A DNA stretch of 64,000 nt from JAYSYM01 sp964543475 (GTDB lineage: Bacteria > Bdellovibrionota > Bdellovibrionia > Bdellovibrionales > JAMPXM01), in the NCBI GenBank assembly GCA_964543475.1, contig CAZIYJ010000001.1, positions 818,370 through 882,369 of the forward strand, read 5' to 3'. The position numbers and the translations under genes were made by a program. The notes beneath the pieces are model-generated. The model was not told the DNA's origin. It ran no database searches and was given only the letters and a program-made list of their open reading frames with translations. Positions within the stretch are counted from its first letter, which is position 1. Each line of letters starts with the position of its first letter. This document shows positions 18,692-27,769 of the stretch, in pieces.

Positions 18692-20466
18692 GTGGTTGCC
18701 TCGCGGGTGGCCATTGAACTTTGTAGTTCGTTAAGTTCTTTGTAGGTTGCGCTCGTTTTTAAAAGTTCATCATGTTTACCAACTGATTCAACGCGTCCGT
18801 TGTTCATCACAAAAATTCGGTCTGCATGCCGCAAAGTTGCAAGGCGGTGAGAGACGATCAATACAGTACGCCTGTCGAGAGCTCCTTTGAGTTGCTCAAC
18901 GATAAGCTTTTCAGTTTTTCCGTCAACGGCACTTAACGAATCATCAAGAATCACAAATTGTGAATTTCTAATCAGTGCTCGCGCTATCGTCAGTCGCTGC
19001 TTTTGGCCACCAGAAAGGTTGACGCCTCGTTCACCAAGTAGTGACTCATACCCAGTCGGCAACGCTTCAATTTCACTATCAATGTTCACAACACTCGCAA
19101 AATGTTTTACGTGATCGTTCATCAAGGCTTGCTCAGTCGTATATCCAAGCGAAATATTTTCTGCTACTGTGTCGCTAAACAGAAACGCATCTTGTGGAAC
19201 ATAAGATATCAACCTTCGAAGGCTGCTTTGCTTAAGATCCTCGACGGAAATGTCATTGAAAGTGACCTTGTTCGGTTCAACCGGGTAAAGCCGACAAATT
19301 AAATTCATTAAAGTTGTCTTGCCTGAACCGACGGGTCCCACAATTCCAATTGTCTCGCCTGCATTGATCGTTAATGAAACATCTCGAAGTGCGTAGTGCT
19401 CAGCCCCCGCATATCTGAAACTTAAATCTTTCACTTCGAGCTTTTCAAACTCGTGAACAACTTTTTCGCCGGTGTCTGGAATGTCTGTTTCGGTTTCAAG
19501 TAGCTCACGAATTCGATCAAACGAAGCTCGTCCTTGCTCAATCATGCTGACGCTAAAGCCAAGCGCACTCATGGGCCAGGTCATTCGACGAATATATTCA
19601 TGAAACGCAAAAAGAGTTCCGAGGGTAATCGTTCCTTGTATAACTGGGTCGGTGCAGAACCAAAGTAAAATCACAGTGCCGCTGGCTACTGAGAATTCCA
19701 TCACGGGCTGCCAAATAGCATCGAGCCTTGCGACTTTGTTACATGTCTCCTCGTAAATTTTGCTTTTCTTGTCAAAGCTTGCGAGTTGATTTGTTTCTTG
19801 AGTGTACGCCTTAATCACTCTCACACCGGATACTATTTCTTGCGCGTTTGCAGAAACATCAGCGAGCTTATCCTGCTCAATTCGGTAGTAACGGTGCATG
19901 AGCTGCTCCATCTTCCGCATAAACGGAGGAATCAGAGGCAGTAAAATCAAAGTCTTCCATGTCCAGTCCCACGAAATCCAAATCATGGCAGGCAAATACA
20001 TTCCTAAATAAAAAATTCCATCGAGCAGAATCAAAAGTCCTGGTCCGATTCCCATTCGAAACGAATTGACGTCACTGCTGACAATACTGATCAGCTGGCC
20101 GATCGGATTTTTTTGATAGAAGCTCGGCCCGAGCAGAGTCAGCTTACTAAAAATTCGAGCCCGTAAATCATCGGCCACTGCTTGATGAAACTTTCCCCAA
20201 TAAACTCTCCAGCCCCATCTAAAATAGACGAACGCAAGATTGAGCCCGATGTAAATCATCACAGCTTTAGAAAGTGATTGTTCTTCTTTTGCCTGAATCG
20301 CATCGATTGCAAACTTCAGCGCTAGGGGAGTGAGAGAATCAAACAGGTTAGTAAAGAACAGCATCACTACTCCGACGGCAAATGGCCGAGGGAATTGCTT
20401 CATGTAAAACCGAAACGGCTTCGCATTTAATTCTGGCTGTGCTGTGAACTCTGCTGCTGGAGGCAT
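18688..20466 (-). CDS. ABC exporter half-transporter, MdlA-like subunit
   Basis: 592 residues: six-helix membrane domain followed by an ATPase domain with Walker A GPVGSGKTT, Q-loop YVPQDAFLF, canonical signature LSGGQKQ and Walker B FVILDDSLSAVD. The residue after the Walker B Asp is Asp instead of the catalytic Glu. Paired with the downstream subunit, one composite ATP site is canonical (partner Walker A/B with this LSGGQ) and one degenerate (this Walker B with the partner's LSFGE). That is the MdlAB/TM287-288 pattern. First gene of the leftward pair. Confidence 0.9.
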   Translation of the reverse strand: MPPAAEFTAQPELNAKPFRFYMKQFPRPFAVGVVMLFFTNLFDSLTPLALKFAIDAIQAKEEQSLSKAVMIYIGLNLAFVYFRWGWRVYWGKFHQAVADDLRARIFSKLTLLGPSFYQKNPIGQLISIVSSDVNSFRMGIGPGLLILLDGIFYLGMYLPAMIWISWDWTWKTLILLPLIPPFMRKMEQLMHRYYRIEQDKLADVSANAQEIVSGVRVIKAYTQETNQLASFDKKSKIYEETCNKVARLDAIWQPVMEFSVASGTVILLWFCTDPVIQGTITLGTLFAFHEYIRRMTWPMSALGFSVSMIEQGRASFDRIRELLETETDIPDTGEKVVHEFEKLEVKDLSFRYAGAEHYALRDVSLTINAGETIGIVGPVGSGKTTLMNLICRLYPVEPNKVTFNDISVEDLKQSSLRRLISYVPQDAFLFSDTVAENISLGYTTEQALMNDHVKHFASVVNIDSEIEALPTGYESLLGERGVNLSGGQKQRLTIARALIRNSQFVILDDSLSAVDGKTEKLIVEQLKGALDRRTVLIVSHRLATLRHADRIFVMNNGRVESVGKHDELLKTSATYKELNELQSSMATREATT

Positions 20467-20611
20467 TGAGGGAAAAGCCTACATGATTGGCGATTGTGTA
20501 GTCACAGTGAAACCACTTTGAAAGCTCAAATTCATTTTAGAAGGTGGATAGGTGATAAAAGCTGGCTCAGTAATTGAAATGGAGTGCCCTGACTGTTTTT
20601 AGGAGGTCACT

Positions 20612-21238
20612 TTGAAACTGCAGCTTATCGTCGCGTCTTTTCTCTCATTTTTTGTCCACGCCAATGCTGAGGCCAACACTTTTTGCTCGTCAAATAATGA
20701 GTTGATCGCCAATGGCCGTGTTCTTGAGCGATTCACCTTTTCTTCAGACTGCCAACAAGCAGTCAGTGACCTTAACCGACATCGGGCATTCTGTAGCGAC
20801 GACGAAGATTTAATTGGCCGCCGCGGCAAAATCGCCTCTTTTACTTTTGAAAGCGATTGCCGAGAGGGACTTCAAGATTTGTCGTCTAAAGGATTAGTCT
20901 GCGACGGCAATAACGATCTGATTACTGAGCACGGTCGCAAACTTGGAAGCTTCACTTTCGAATCAGATTGTCGTGAAGGCCTCGAAAACATGTACCAGAG
21001 TGGTGCTATGTGCACATCGGACGATGAGTTGATCACGGCTCGTGGAATTATGCTTTCAGATTTCACCTTTGGCTCTGACTGTGAAGAGGCTATTACTCAG
21101 CTAAAAACTTATGGAGCAATTTGCGGTAACAACCACGAACTGGTAAATCGCCGCGGAAAAGTTCTAGCGAAGTTCACTTTCGAGTCCGACTGCTTACAGG
21201 CCCTAAAAGGCAACAACCGCTACACACCAATTCGCTAA
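20612..21238 (+). CDS. Secreted protein with five 36-37 residue Cys repeats
   Basis: 208 residues from a TTG start at 20612, decided by a perfect AGGAGG at 20601-20606 and a good signal peptide (MKLQLIVASFLSFFVHANA). The mature protein is five tandem repeats of 36-37 residues, each beginning with Cys, then (D/E)LI..(R)G...L..FTF.SDC and an amphipathic helix with (A/G)(L/I/V). Each repeat has two cysteines about 22 residues apart, so intra- or inter-repeat disulfides are likely. I do not recognise the family. It is followed 10 bases later by a lipoprotein gene, suggesting a two-gene operon. Confidence 0.75.
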   Translation: MKLQLIVASFLSFFVHANAEANTFCSSNNELIANGRVLERFTFSSDCQQAVSDLNRHRAFCSDDEDLIGRRGKIASFTFESDCREGLQDLSSKGLVCDGNNDLITEHGRKLGSFTFESDCREGLENMYQSGAMCTSDDELITARGIMLSDFTFGSDCEEAITQLKTYGAICGNNHELVNRRGKVLAKFTFESDCLQALKGNNRYTPIR

Positions 21239-21248
21239 AGGAAGTTTT

Positions 21249-21803
21249 ATGAAAATTCAGTTCTTTGCAGTTGGAATCATTTCTTCTATTGCTCTTTCGG
21301 GCTGCAATGTAGAACTGAACGGAAGTCCCATTCAGAATATTAAGCCAAAAACAGCGACTTCTACGAGCGTCGGTAATGGTGACCTTAAAATTTCGGGCGC
21401 AATCTCTGAGTCAATTAAAGTTGATACCAAAGCTGGCGACAAAGTAATTTGCGGGCCAACTCAAGAGGGCTTTCAACTCTATGTAGGACCTGCTGCTGAA
21501 GGCAGTGGATACGGTCTGGTTATCAGTCTGCAGGGTGAGGTCGATTTTCCCGGCACCTTTGTATTTTCTAACGACGAGCCAGCTCATAAATTTTCATTTG
21601 GCTTAAAGAATCAGGCGGGTGTTTGGCTTCCTAACCGCGATTCGAAAAGCTGTACGTTGAAAGTTTCCTCTCAAGAAAATGATCGCATCCAAGCGGTCCT
21701 TGACTGTCCTGAAATGACGGATGCGCTTAGAGAAGTAGATGGCGAAATCAAAATCGAAAGTAAGTTTGAGTGCAACGTTGTGGATATGACTGACGCCAAA
21801 TAA
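21249..21803 (+). CDS. Lipoprotein of unknown function
   Basis: 184 residues with a lipoprotein signal and lipobox ALSGC (Cys19), preceded by AAAGGAAG. The mature part has four cysteines (two early, KSCTLKV and LDCPEM late, plus FECNVV) and a beta-sandwich-like pattern. It is 10 bases behind the Cys-repeat protein gene and ends at a strong hairpin terminator, so the two probably form an operon and may interact at the cell surface. No family recognised. Confidence 0.7.
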   Translation: MKIQFFAVGIISSIALSGCNVELNGSPIQNIKPKTATSTSVGNGDLKISGAISESIKVDTKAGDKVICGPTQEGFQLYVGPAAEGSGYGLVISLQGEVDFPGTFVFSNDEPAHKFSFGLKNQAGVWLPNRDSKSCTLKVSSQENDRIQAVLDCPEMTDALREVDGEIKIESKFECNVVDMTDAK

Positions 21804-21804
21804 A

Positions 21805-21830
21805 AAAAGGCTGCCCGAAGACAGCCTTTT
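21805..21830. terminator. Bidirectional intrinsic terminator
   Basis: Perfect 9-bp stem AAAAGGCTG / CAGCCTTTT with an 8-base loop, with A-run and T-run on either side. It serves the lipoprotein gene on the + strand and the convergent protease gene on the - strand. Confidence 0.9.
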
Positions 21831-21853
21831 CAAAACCAGATTTTAAATTTCGA

Positions 21854-23356
21854 TTATCGAGCCATCAAGTTTGCAGCATTAAGCTTCGCGCCTGAAACTA
21901 CTTTGCCAGTCAAAGTGTTGATTGGCACAGCTGATGTCATGATCGCTTCTTTAACTTCGCGCCATGTAGCAGTTGGGTGTTTAGCCCAGTAAAGAGCTGC
22001 AGCTCCTGCAACGTGTGGAGTTGCCATCGAAGTTCCGTCCCAAGTTGCTTTGATTCCGAGGAAATCAAGCAAAGTGTCGTCGTACTTGCTCGCTTGAGTC
22101 ACAGTCGAGAATACCATTACGCCAGGCGCTCCGATATCAACTGACTTTGCTCCCCAGTTAGAGAACTTGCCAAGATTGTTTGATGAATCAAGAGCGGCAA
22201 CGCTGATGATGCTTTCATGCGGGTAGCTTGAAGGAACGGCTGCTTTTGATGCGTTGTCGTCGTTGCTGTAACCGATTCCAGTTTGTGGATCGCCGTTACC
22301 AGCTGCTGCGATGAACAGTGCGCCAGCGTCTTCTGACATTTGAATTGCATCACGAAGAGCTTTGTTTCCGGCTGCGTCGCTTGGATCTTCACCAATTGAA
22401 CCCCAAGAGTTCGAAAGGATTTTTGCGCCATTGTTGAGAGCGTATGCAATTGCTTTGATCGCGTCTGCAGTTGTTCCCGAGTTAGCGCCGATGAAACGAA
22501 GTGCCATAATTTTAGCTTCTGGAGCTACGCCAGAGATACCTTTGCCGTTGCTGCCTCGAGCTGCAACGTTACCAGCACAGTGTGTACCGTGACCTGGGTT
22601 TGCACCCTTAAGAACGATGTCGATAATTGATCCAGCCAAATCAAATGGCTTGTTGTCGTTATCAACCATGTCCCAACCGACGATGTCGTCTACGTAACCG
22701 TTTTTGTCGTCATCGATTTTATTGTCTGGGATTTCACCAGCATTGCGCCACATGTTCTCAACAAGGTCTTCGTGAGTGTAATCAACGCCAGTGTCGATAA
22801 CTGCCACGATCACATCTTTGCCGCGACCAATATTGTGTGCAGCAACTGTCCCGATATCTTTCATGCCCCACTGTTTATCAAATAGTGGATCAGCCGCTAC
22901 CGATGAAGTCGATGTTCCAACATTGCTTGGAATTGCAGGATTGTCTGGGCGAACAGACATGTCTGGCATGCCTTCGAATACGCTCGGGTTTTTTGCCAAC
23001 ATTGCTTTTGCTTTAGCGCGAATCTGCTGAAGAGACGGGCTAACATAAGGAGCAAGCTTATAGTTAGGCTGAACATATTCAACGTTCGGGTTGTTAGCGA
23101 TGTTCGCCATGCTGAACGCTGCAGTGCTTGGAGTTTGAACGCGAGCCCAAGTTCCAACACCGAGTGCTTCGATCTGTGCGCCAGAACTAAAAGTCACTGT
23201 GCGAGTGAAAGCGCTAAGAGCTGCGTGATTTTTAAATTTCACGAGTAAGTCTTGTCGCTGGTTTGCTGTCGCGCTGCTAGTTTGTGCAGCATTTGCGAAG
23301 CCCGAAATCGTAGTTAGTGCCGCTGTAACGACCGCGACTATCAAACTTTTCTTCAT
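21854..23356 (-). CDS. Secreted subtilisin-like serine protease (S8 family)
   Basis: 500 residues from the ATG at 23356, chosen for its GGAGGGG Shine-Dalgarno and signal peptide (to FANA-AQ); a longer in-frame start exists. Residues about 25-115 look like an I9-type propeptide. The catalytic triad is visible: Asp in AVIDTGVDYTHEDL, His in GHGTHCAGNVAARG, Ser in GTSMATPHVAGAAALY, with the oxyanion Asn in FIAAAGNGD. DDDKNGYVDDIVGWD is a calcium-site-like acidic loop common in these enzymes. It is a secreted endopeptidase, plausibly used for prey or nutrient protein digestion. Confidence 0.93.
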   Translation of the reverse strand: MKKSLIVAVVTAALTTISGFANAAQTSSATANQRQDLLVKFKNHAALSAFTRTVTFSSGAQIEALGVGTWARVQTPSTAAFSMANIANNPNVEYVQPNYKLAPYVSPSLQQIRAKAKAMLAKNPSVFEGMPDMSVRPDNPAIPSNVGTSTSSVAADPLFDKQWGMKDIGTVAAHNIGRGKDVIVAVIDTGVDYTHEDLVENMWRNAGEIPDNKIDDDKNGYVDDIVGWDMVDNDNKPFDLAGSIIDIVLKGANPGHGTHCAGNVAARGSNGKGISGVAPEAKIMALRFIGANSGTTADAIKAIAYALNNGAKILSNSWGSIGEDPSDAAGNKALRDAIQMSEDAGALFIAAAGNGDPQTGIGYSNDDNASKAAVPSSYPHESIISVAALDSSNNLGKFSNWGAKSVDIGAPGVMVFSTVTQASKYDDTLLDFLGIKATWDGTSMATPHVAGAAALYWAKHPTATWREVKEAIMTSAVPINTLTGKVVSGAKLNAANLMAR

Positions 23357-23654
23357 GGGGTCCCCTCCGTTGGCCAATGTTTATTGAGCCAATTTGTTAA
23401 GCCAAGTTGTAGATTCAAAAGATCCTGAACCACTTATCGTTCACCGTCCGTGATCAACTTTCAGTGGTCTAGTTCCAAATTGGGTCTAAGTGTAGACACC
23501 GTTAGAGTAATGATTCAAAGACAAAGTTGAGGAAAGGCTCCGCTTAAGCGTCGCGTCTGAAATCGGCTTCACGGTTCGGCCAATTGATAAGCAAGTGACA
23601 ACGAGTTTTCGTTATCATACGAATAAGTACGACTACTTAACACAGAGGTTCATA
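23357..23654. promoter_or_regulatory. Divergent promoter region between the protease gene and the nuo operon
   Basis: 298 bp with no gene visible. It must hold the leftward protease promoter and the rightward nuo promoter. A small palindromic stretch GTCTAAGTGTAGAC lies at 23484-23497. No -35/-10 pair stands out on either strand, and the AGAGG Shine-Dalgarno for nuoB is at 23644-23648. Confidence 0.35.
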
Positions 23655-24239
23655 ATGAATTCGACGACCTCAGCAGCTCCAGGAACTTTATCGGCATCGC
23701 CGGTGGCAGCAGCTCGTCAGACTCAAGCTCTTGACGATGTTTCAAAATCTTTCGCATTCACTACACGTATTGACGACATCATCGCATGGGGACGCAAAAA
23801 TTCTTTGTGGCCAATGCCGTATGGTACCGCTTGTTGCGGAATCGAACTGATGTCAGTGATGGGACCTCGCTACGATCTTGCGCGGTTCGGTGCAGAGGTT
23901 GTGCGCTTTTCGCCTCGACAAGCAGATTTACTATTGGTCGCTGGTACCATTAACGAAAAAATGGCTCCAATTTTGGTTCACATTTATCAACAGATGCTTG
24001 AGCCAAAATACGTCATCTCGATGGGAGCATGTGCAAGCTCTGGCGGTTTCTATCGCGCGTATCACGTGCTTCAAGGAATCGATAAAGTAATTCCAGTTGA
24101 TGTTTATGTTCCTGGTTGCCCTCCGACTCCAGAAGCAGTTCTCGACGGAATCATGTCATTACAACGAATGATCTCTACGCACCAACCGCGTCCTTGGAGA
24201 GACAACTGGAAGGCTCCGGATTATGCAAAGCTCGGATAA
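23655..24239 (+). CDS. nuoB: NADH-quinone oxidoreductase subunit B
   Basis: 194 residues from ATG 23655; an upstream in-frame start lacks a ribosome site. The N2 [4Fe-4S] ligands are present: adjacent cysteines at 60-61 (TACCGIEL), GACASSGG and PGCPPTPE. NuoB carries the terminal cluster that reduces quinone at the junction of peripheral and membrane arms of complex I, on the cytoplasmic side. First gene of a peripheral-arm operon; it overlaps nuoCD by 17 bases. Confidence 0.97.
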   Translation: MNSTTSAAPGTLSASPVAAARQTQALDDVSKSFAFTTRIDDIIAWGRKNSLWPMPYGTACCGIELMSVMGPRYDLARFGAEVVRFSPRQADLLLVAGTINEKMAPILVHIYQQMLEPKYVISMGACASSGGFYRAYHVLQGIDKVIPVDVYVPGCPPTPEAVLDGIMSLQRMISTHQPRPWRDNWKAPDYAKLG

Positions 24240-25995
24240 AACATTTCCAAATCTAAATACGAAGGCGGGAATTCCTCCTTCGATTCACGCTTCACCAGCT
24301 CTCGGCGATGCTCCAGTAAGTTCTGCGCTTGCAGAAGTAAAAGCAGACTTAGGTTCGCTTGCGGGTAGCGGTTACAAATTTTTGACGACGGCTGCGGGCG
24401 ACGACACACTCGAAATTCCAAAAGACGACATCACGAAAGTACTGACAGTTTTGATGGCTCAGCGCTTTGATTTCATCATGGATATTTGCGGTGCAGATTA
24501 TCCGGGTCGCGCAAAACGATTCGAAGTCATTTATTCATTGTTTAGTTCTAAAACTTCTCAGCGATTACGAATCAAGTGCCAAGTCGGAGAGAACGAAACA
24601 ATTCCTACTGCAATCAATATCTATAAAGGGATCGATTGGTTCGAGCGTGAAACTTTCGACATGTACGGAATCAAATTCGAAGGACATCCAAACCTTCGCA
24701 AGATTCTCACTCATCACCAGTTCGTAGGTTATCCGCTTCGCAAAGATTACGATGCTGACAAACAACAGCACTGTGATTCGGCTTTGCCGATTCACTTTGA
24801 TTACGATCCGAATTGGGTCGATGATCCTTCTCGCAACTTAACTCCGATCAACATCGGACCTTCTCACCCAGCAACACACGGTACTTTACGTATCATGGCT
24901 GAGCTTGATGGTGAAAAAGTTGTACGTGCTCAGACTGAGCTCGGATATTTACATCGATGCTTTGAGAAAATGGGTGAGACTCATCCTTATAATCAAGTCG
25001 TGCCATATACAGATCGATTGAACTATTGCTCAGCTCCGATGAATAACGTCGGCTATTGCAAAGCAGTCGAGCGATTAATGGGCGTTGAAATTCCGCCTAA
25101 AGCCATGGCGATGCGAATGATCCTCATGGAGATTTCGCGCGTGGCTGACCACATCGTATGCCTTGGTGCAAATGGTGTTGATCTTGGCGCTTTGACCGCG
25201 TTCTTCCATTTGTTCACTTATCGCGAAAAAGTTTATTCAATTTTCGAGAAATACTGTGGCGCTCGTTTAACCGTGTCGCTAACTCGTGTTGGTGGAATGC
25301 CTTATGAGGCTCCAAAAGGGTGGTACAAAGACATCCTTCAATTCGTAAAAGAAATGCGCGTCGGTGTTGATGAGATCGAGCGGTTGTTAACAGGTAACAA
25401 AATTTGGATTCAGCGTACTCAAGGTGTTGGCGCAATCTCTGCTGAAAATGCGATTAAGTGGGGCTACACGGGTCCGCTCTTGCGCGCGGCAGGGGTTCCT
25501 CTTGATCTTCGAAAAGCTGCTCCCTACTACTTATATAAAGACATGGATTTTAAAGTTCCTATCGGAACAACTGGCGATTGCTACGACCGATACTTGGTTC
25601 GAGTCGCTGAAATGCGCGAGTCTTTAAATATCGTTGAGCAACTTTGCAAAAATATTCCTGAAGGCGATTATACAATTCGTGATCGCAGCATCGTTCTTCC
25701 AGAGAAGAAAGATGTTTACGGAAACATCGAAGGTCTTATGAATCACTTCATGCTTGTGATCAAAGGCCTCAGACCGCCTGTCGGCGATATCTATGATGCA
25801 ACTGAAGCGGCCAATGGCGAGCTCGGATTCTATTTGGTGAGCGATGGCTCAGGAAGACCGTACCGTTTGCATGTTCGTGCGCCTTGCTTTGCGATTTACC
25901 AATCCTTCAATGAACAAGTTCAGGGTGGATTGCTTGCAGATGTAATTTCAGTTTTAGGAAGTATGAATTTAATTGCTGGGGAATTGGATCGATAA
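24223..25995 (+). CDS. nuoCD: NADH-quinone oxidoreductase fused subunit C/D
   Basis: 590 residues: NuoC (30 kDa) domain, residues about 30-190, with the signature ERETFDMYGIKFEGHPNLRK, joined to NuoD (49 kDa), residues about 205-590, with INIGPSHPATHGTLR, ELGYLHRCFEKM and the C-terminal LHVRAPCFA...ADVISVLGSMN. The fused form is known from Enterobacteria and others. NuoD forms most of the quinone cavity with NuoB. It ends in a TAATG overlap with nuoE. Confidence 0.96.
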   Translation: MQSSDKTFPNLNTKAGIPPSIHASPALGDAPVSSALAEVKADLGSLAGSGYKFLTTAAGDDTLEIPKDDITKVLTVLMAQRFDFIMDICGADYPGRAKRFEVIYSLFSSKTSQRLRIKCQVGENETIPTAINIYKGIDWFERETFDMYGIKFEGHPNLRKILTHHQFVGYPLRKDYDADKQQHCDSALPIHFDYDPNWVDDPSRNLTPINIGPSHPATHGTLRIMAELDGEKVVRAQTELGYLHRCFEKMGETHPYNQVVPYTDRLNYCSAPMNNVGYCKAVERLMGVEIPPKAMAMRMILMEISRVADHIVCLGANGVDLGALTAFFHLFTYREKVYSIFEKYCGARLTVSLTRVGGMPYEAPKGWYKDILQFVKEMRVGVDEIERLLTGNKIWIQRTQGVGAISAENAIKWGYTGPLLRAAGVPLDLRKAAPYYLYKDMDFKVPIGTTGDCYDRYLVRVAEMRESLNIVEQLCKNIPEGDYTIRDRSIVLPEKKDVYGNIEGLMNHFMLVIKGLRPPVGDIYDATEAANGELGFYLVSDGSGRPYRLHVRAPCFAIYQSFNEQVQGGLLADVISVLGSMNLIAGELDR

Positions 25996-26480
25996 TGTTT
26001 CGACTATCTGATGACGGATTAAAATACGTAAAGTCTGAGCTGACTCGCTACGAGCAGAAGCAATCGGCGATCATTCGCTGTTTGTATCGTGTTCAAGATG
26101 AAAATGGCGGCTGGCTGTCAAAAGAATCAATGGCTCACTTATCTGAAGTGATGGATATTCCGGTTGCGCAAATCGAAGAAGTGGCATCGTTCTACACGAT
26201 GTTTAATCACAAGCCGGTCGGAAAGTTTCACGTACAGGTTTGTTGCACACTTTCATGTGCGATGGCCGGTGCGCGTGAGCTCACAGATGCAATGATGAAG
26301 GAAGCCGGATGCTCTCGCACTGGCGAGACAAGCAAAGACGGAAAGTTCACTTTCTCAAAAGTTGAATGTCTTGGCTCTTGCGACACGGCTCCGATGCTTC
26401 AGATCAACCGCGACCCATATCTTGAAAATATTACGACTGAATCTGCGATGAAATTAGTGCGCGATTTAAGGACCAAATAA
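25995..26480 (+). CDS. nuoE: NADH-quinone oxidoreductase subunit E
   Basis: 161 residues of the thioredoxin-like 24 kDa family. The N1a [2Fe-2S] ligands are visible as VCCTLSCAMAG (C-x4-C) and VECLGSCDTAP (C-x3-C). The N-terminal helical bundle includes IEEVASFYTMF. It works with NuoF in the NADH dehydrogenase tip. It overlaps both neighbours by one base (TAATG), typical of coupled translation. Confidence 0.96.
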   Translation: MFRLSDDGLKYVKSELTRYEQKQSAIIRCLYRVQDENGGWLSKESMAHLSEVMDIPVAQIEEVASFYTMFNHKPVGKFHVQVCCTLSCAMAGARELTDAMMKEAGCSRTGETSKDGKFTFSKVECLGSCDTAPMLQINRDPYLENITTESAMKLVRDLRTK

Positions 26481-27769
26481 TGGCTGAAGCAAAAGTACTT
26501 TCAGAACATTACGATAAAAAAGAATATCGCTCGCTCGAGGGCTACAAAAGTCTTGGCGGCTATAAAGTATTAGAAAAAGCGCTCAAGATGGATCGCACTG
26601 AGATCGTTAATATGGTGAAGGCGTCTGGCCTTCGCGGTCGCGGTGGAGCAGGTTTCCCGACGGGAATGAAGTGGAGCTTCTTACCTAATAATGGCGAGCC
26701 AAGATATTTACTTTGTAACGCCGATGAATCAGAGCCTGGAACTTTCAAAGATCGCAAGATGATGGAGCGTGCTCCTCATCAATTGATTGAAGGCATGATC
26801 ATCTCGGCTTACGCCACAGGTGCAAAGAAAGCTTACATCTATATTCGTGGCGAGTTTACTGGCCCTGCGATGATTTTAGAGCAAGCGATCCGCGAAGCTA
26901 AAGAAGCTGGTTACCTTGGTAAAAATATTCTAGGTACCGGAGTTGAAGTTGAGCTGGATCTGTTCTTAGGAGCTGGGGCCTACATTTGCGGTGAAGAGAC
27001 AGGTTTGATTTCTTCTCTTGAGGGTTACAAAGGTCAGCCAAAGCTAAAGCCGCCTTTCCCTGCAGTTCAAGGGTACCTTCGCAAACCAACGATTGTTAAT
27101 AACGTCGAGACACTTGCTGCAGTCACTTACATTCTTCGCGATGGCGTTGAAGCCTACCGCAAATACGGCACAGAGAAATCTGCTGGGACAAAACTTTTTT
27201 CGGTCAGCGGAAATGTGAATAAGCCAGGCGTTTACGAAGTTCCACTCGGTTACCCGATGATGGATTTCATTAACAATGAATGCGGCGGTTTAAAACCTGG
27301 CCGCAAACTTAAAGCGGTTATTCCGGGCGGATCATCTTGTCCAGTTATGACAGCCGAAGAGGCTGGAAAAGCAAACTTGGATTACGAAAGCCTCGCTGGC
27401 CTTAAGACAATGCTAGGTTCTGGCGGAATGATTGTGATCGATGACTCAAATTGCATGGTAGATCTCATGCAAACAATCACTCATTTCTATCATCATGAAT
27501 CATGTGGCCAATGTACTCCGTGCCGTGAAGGTACAGGTTGGTTAAACAAGATTGTTCACTCAATTATCAGCGGTCACGCAAAAGAAAGCGACGTTGCTCT
27601 ATTGGCAACTGTTGCAGACAACATGATGGGCCGAACAATTTGTGCGCTTTCAGATGCGGCGGCAATGCCAGTCGCGAGTTTCATTTTAAAATTCAGAGAC
27701 GAATTTGAGTACTTCATCCGTGAAGGAAAATCGAAAGTAAAAGGACAGGTCTATGGCAGCGGACACTAA
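26480..27769 (+). CDS. nuoF: NADH-quinone oxidoreductase subunit F (NADH/FMN-binding)
   Basis: 429 residues. The FMN/NADH glycine loop is GLRGRGGAGFPTGMKW; a second conserved loop is GAGAYICGEETGL; N3 [4Fe-4S] ligands are in ESCGQCTPCREG plus the distal Cys in GRTICALSDAAA. This subunit oxidises NADH and passes electrons to the FeS chain on the cytoplasmic side. It overlaps nuoG by 17 bases. Confidence 0.97.
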   Translation: MAEAKVLSEHYDKKEYRSLEGYKSLGGYKVLEKALKMDRTEIVNMVKASGLRGRGGAGFPTGMKWSFLPNNGEPRYLLCNADESEPGTFKDRKMMERAPHQLIEGMIISAYATGAKKAYIYIRGEFTGPAMILEQAIREAKEAGYLGKNILGTGVEVELDLFLGAGAYICGEETGLISSLEGYKGQPKLKPPFPAVQGYLRKPTIVNNVETLAAVTYILRDGVEAYRKYGTEKSAGTKLFSVSGNVNKPGVYEVPLGYPMMDFINNECGGLKPGRKLKAVIPGGSSCPVMTAEEAGKANLDYESLAGLKTMLGSGGMIVIDDSNCMVDLMQTITHFYHHESCGQCTPCREGTGWLNKIVHSIISGHAKESDVALLATVADNMMGRTICALSDAAAMPVASFILKFRDEFEYFIREGKSKVKGQVYGSGH

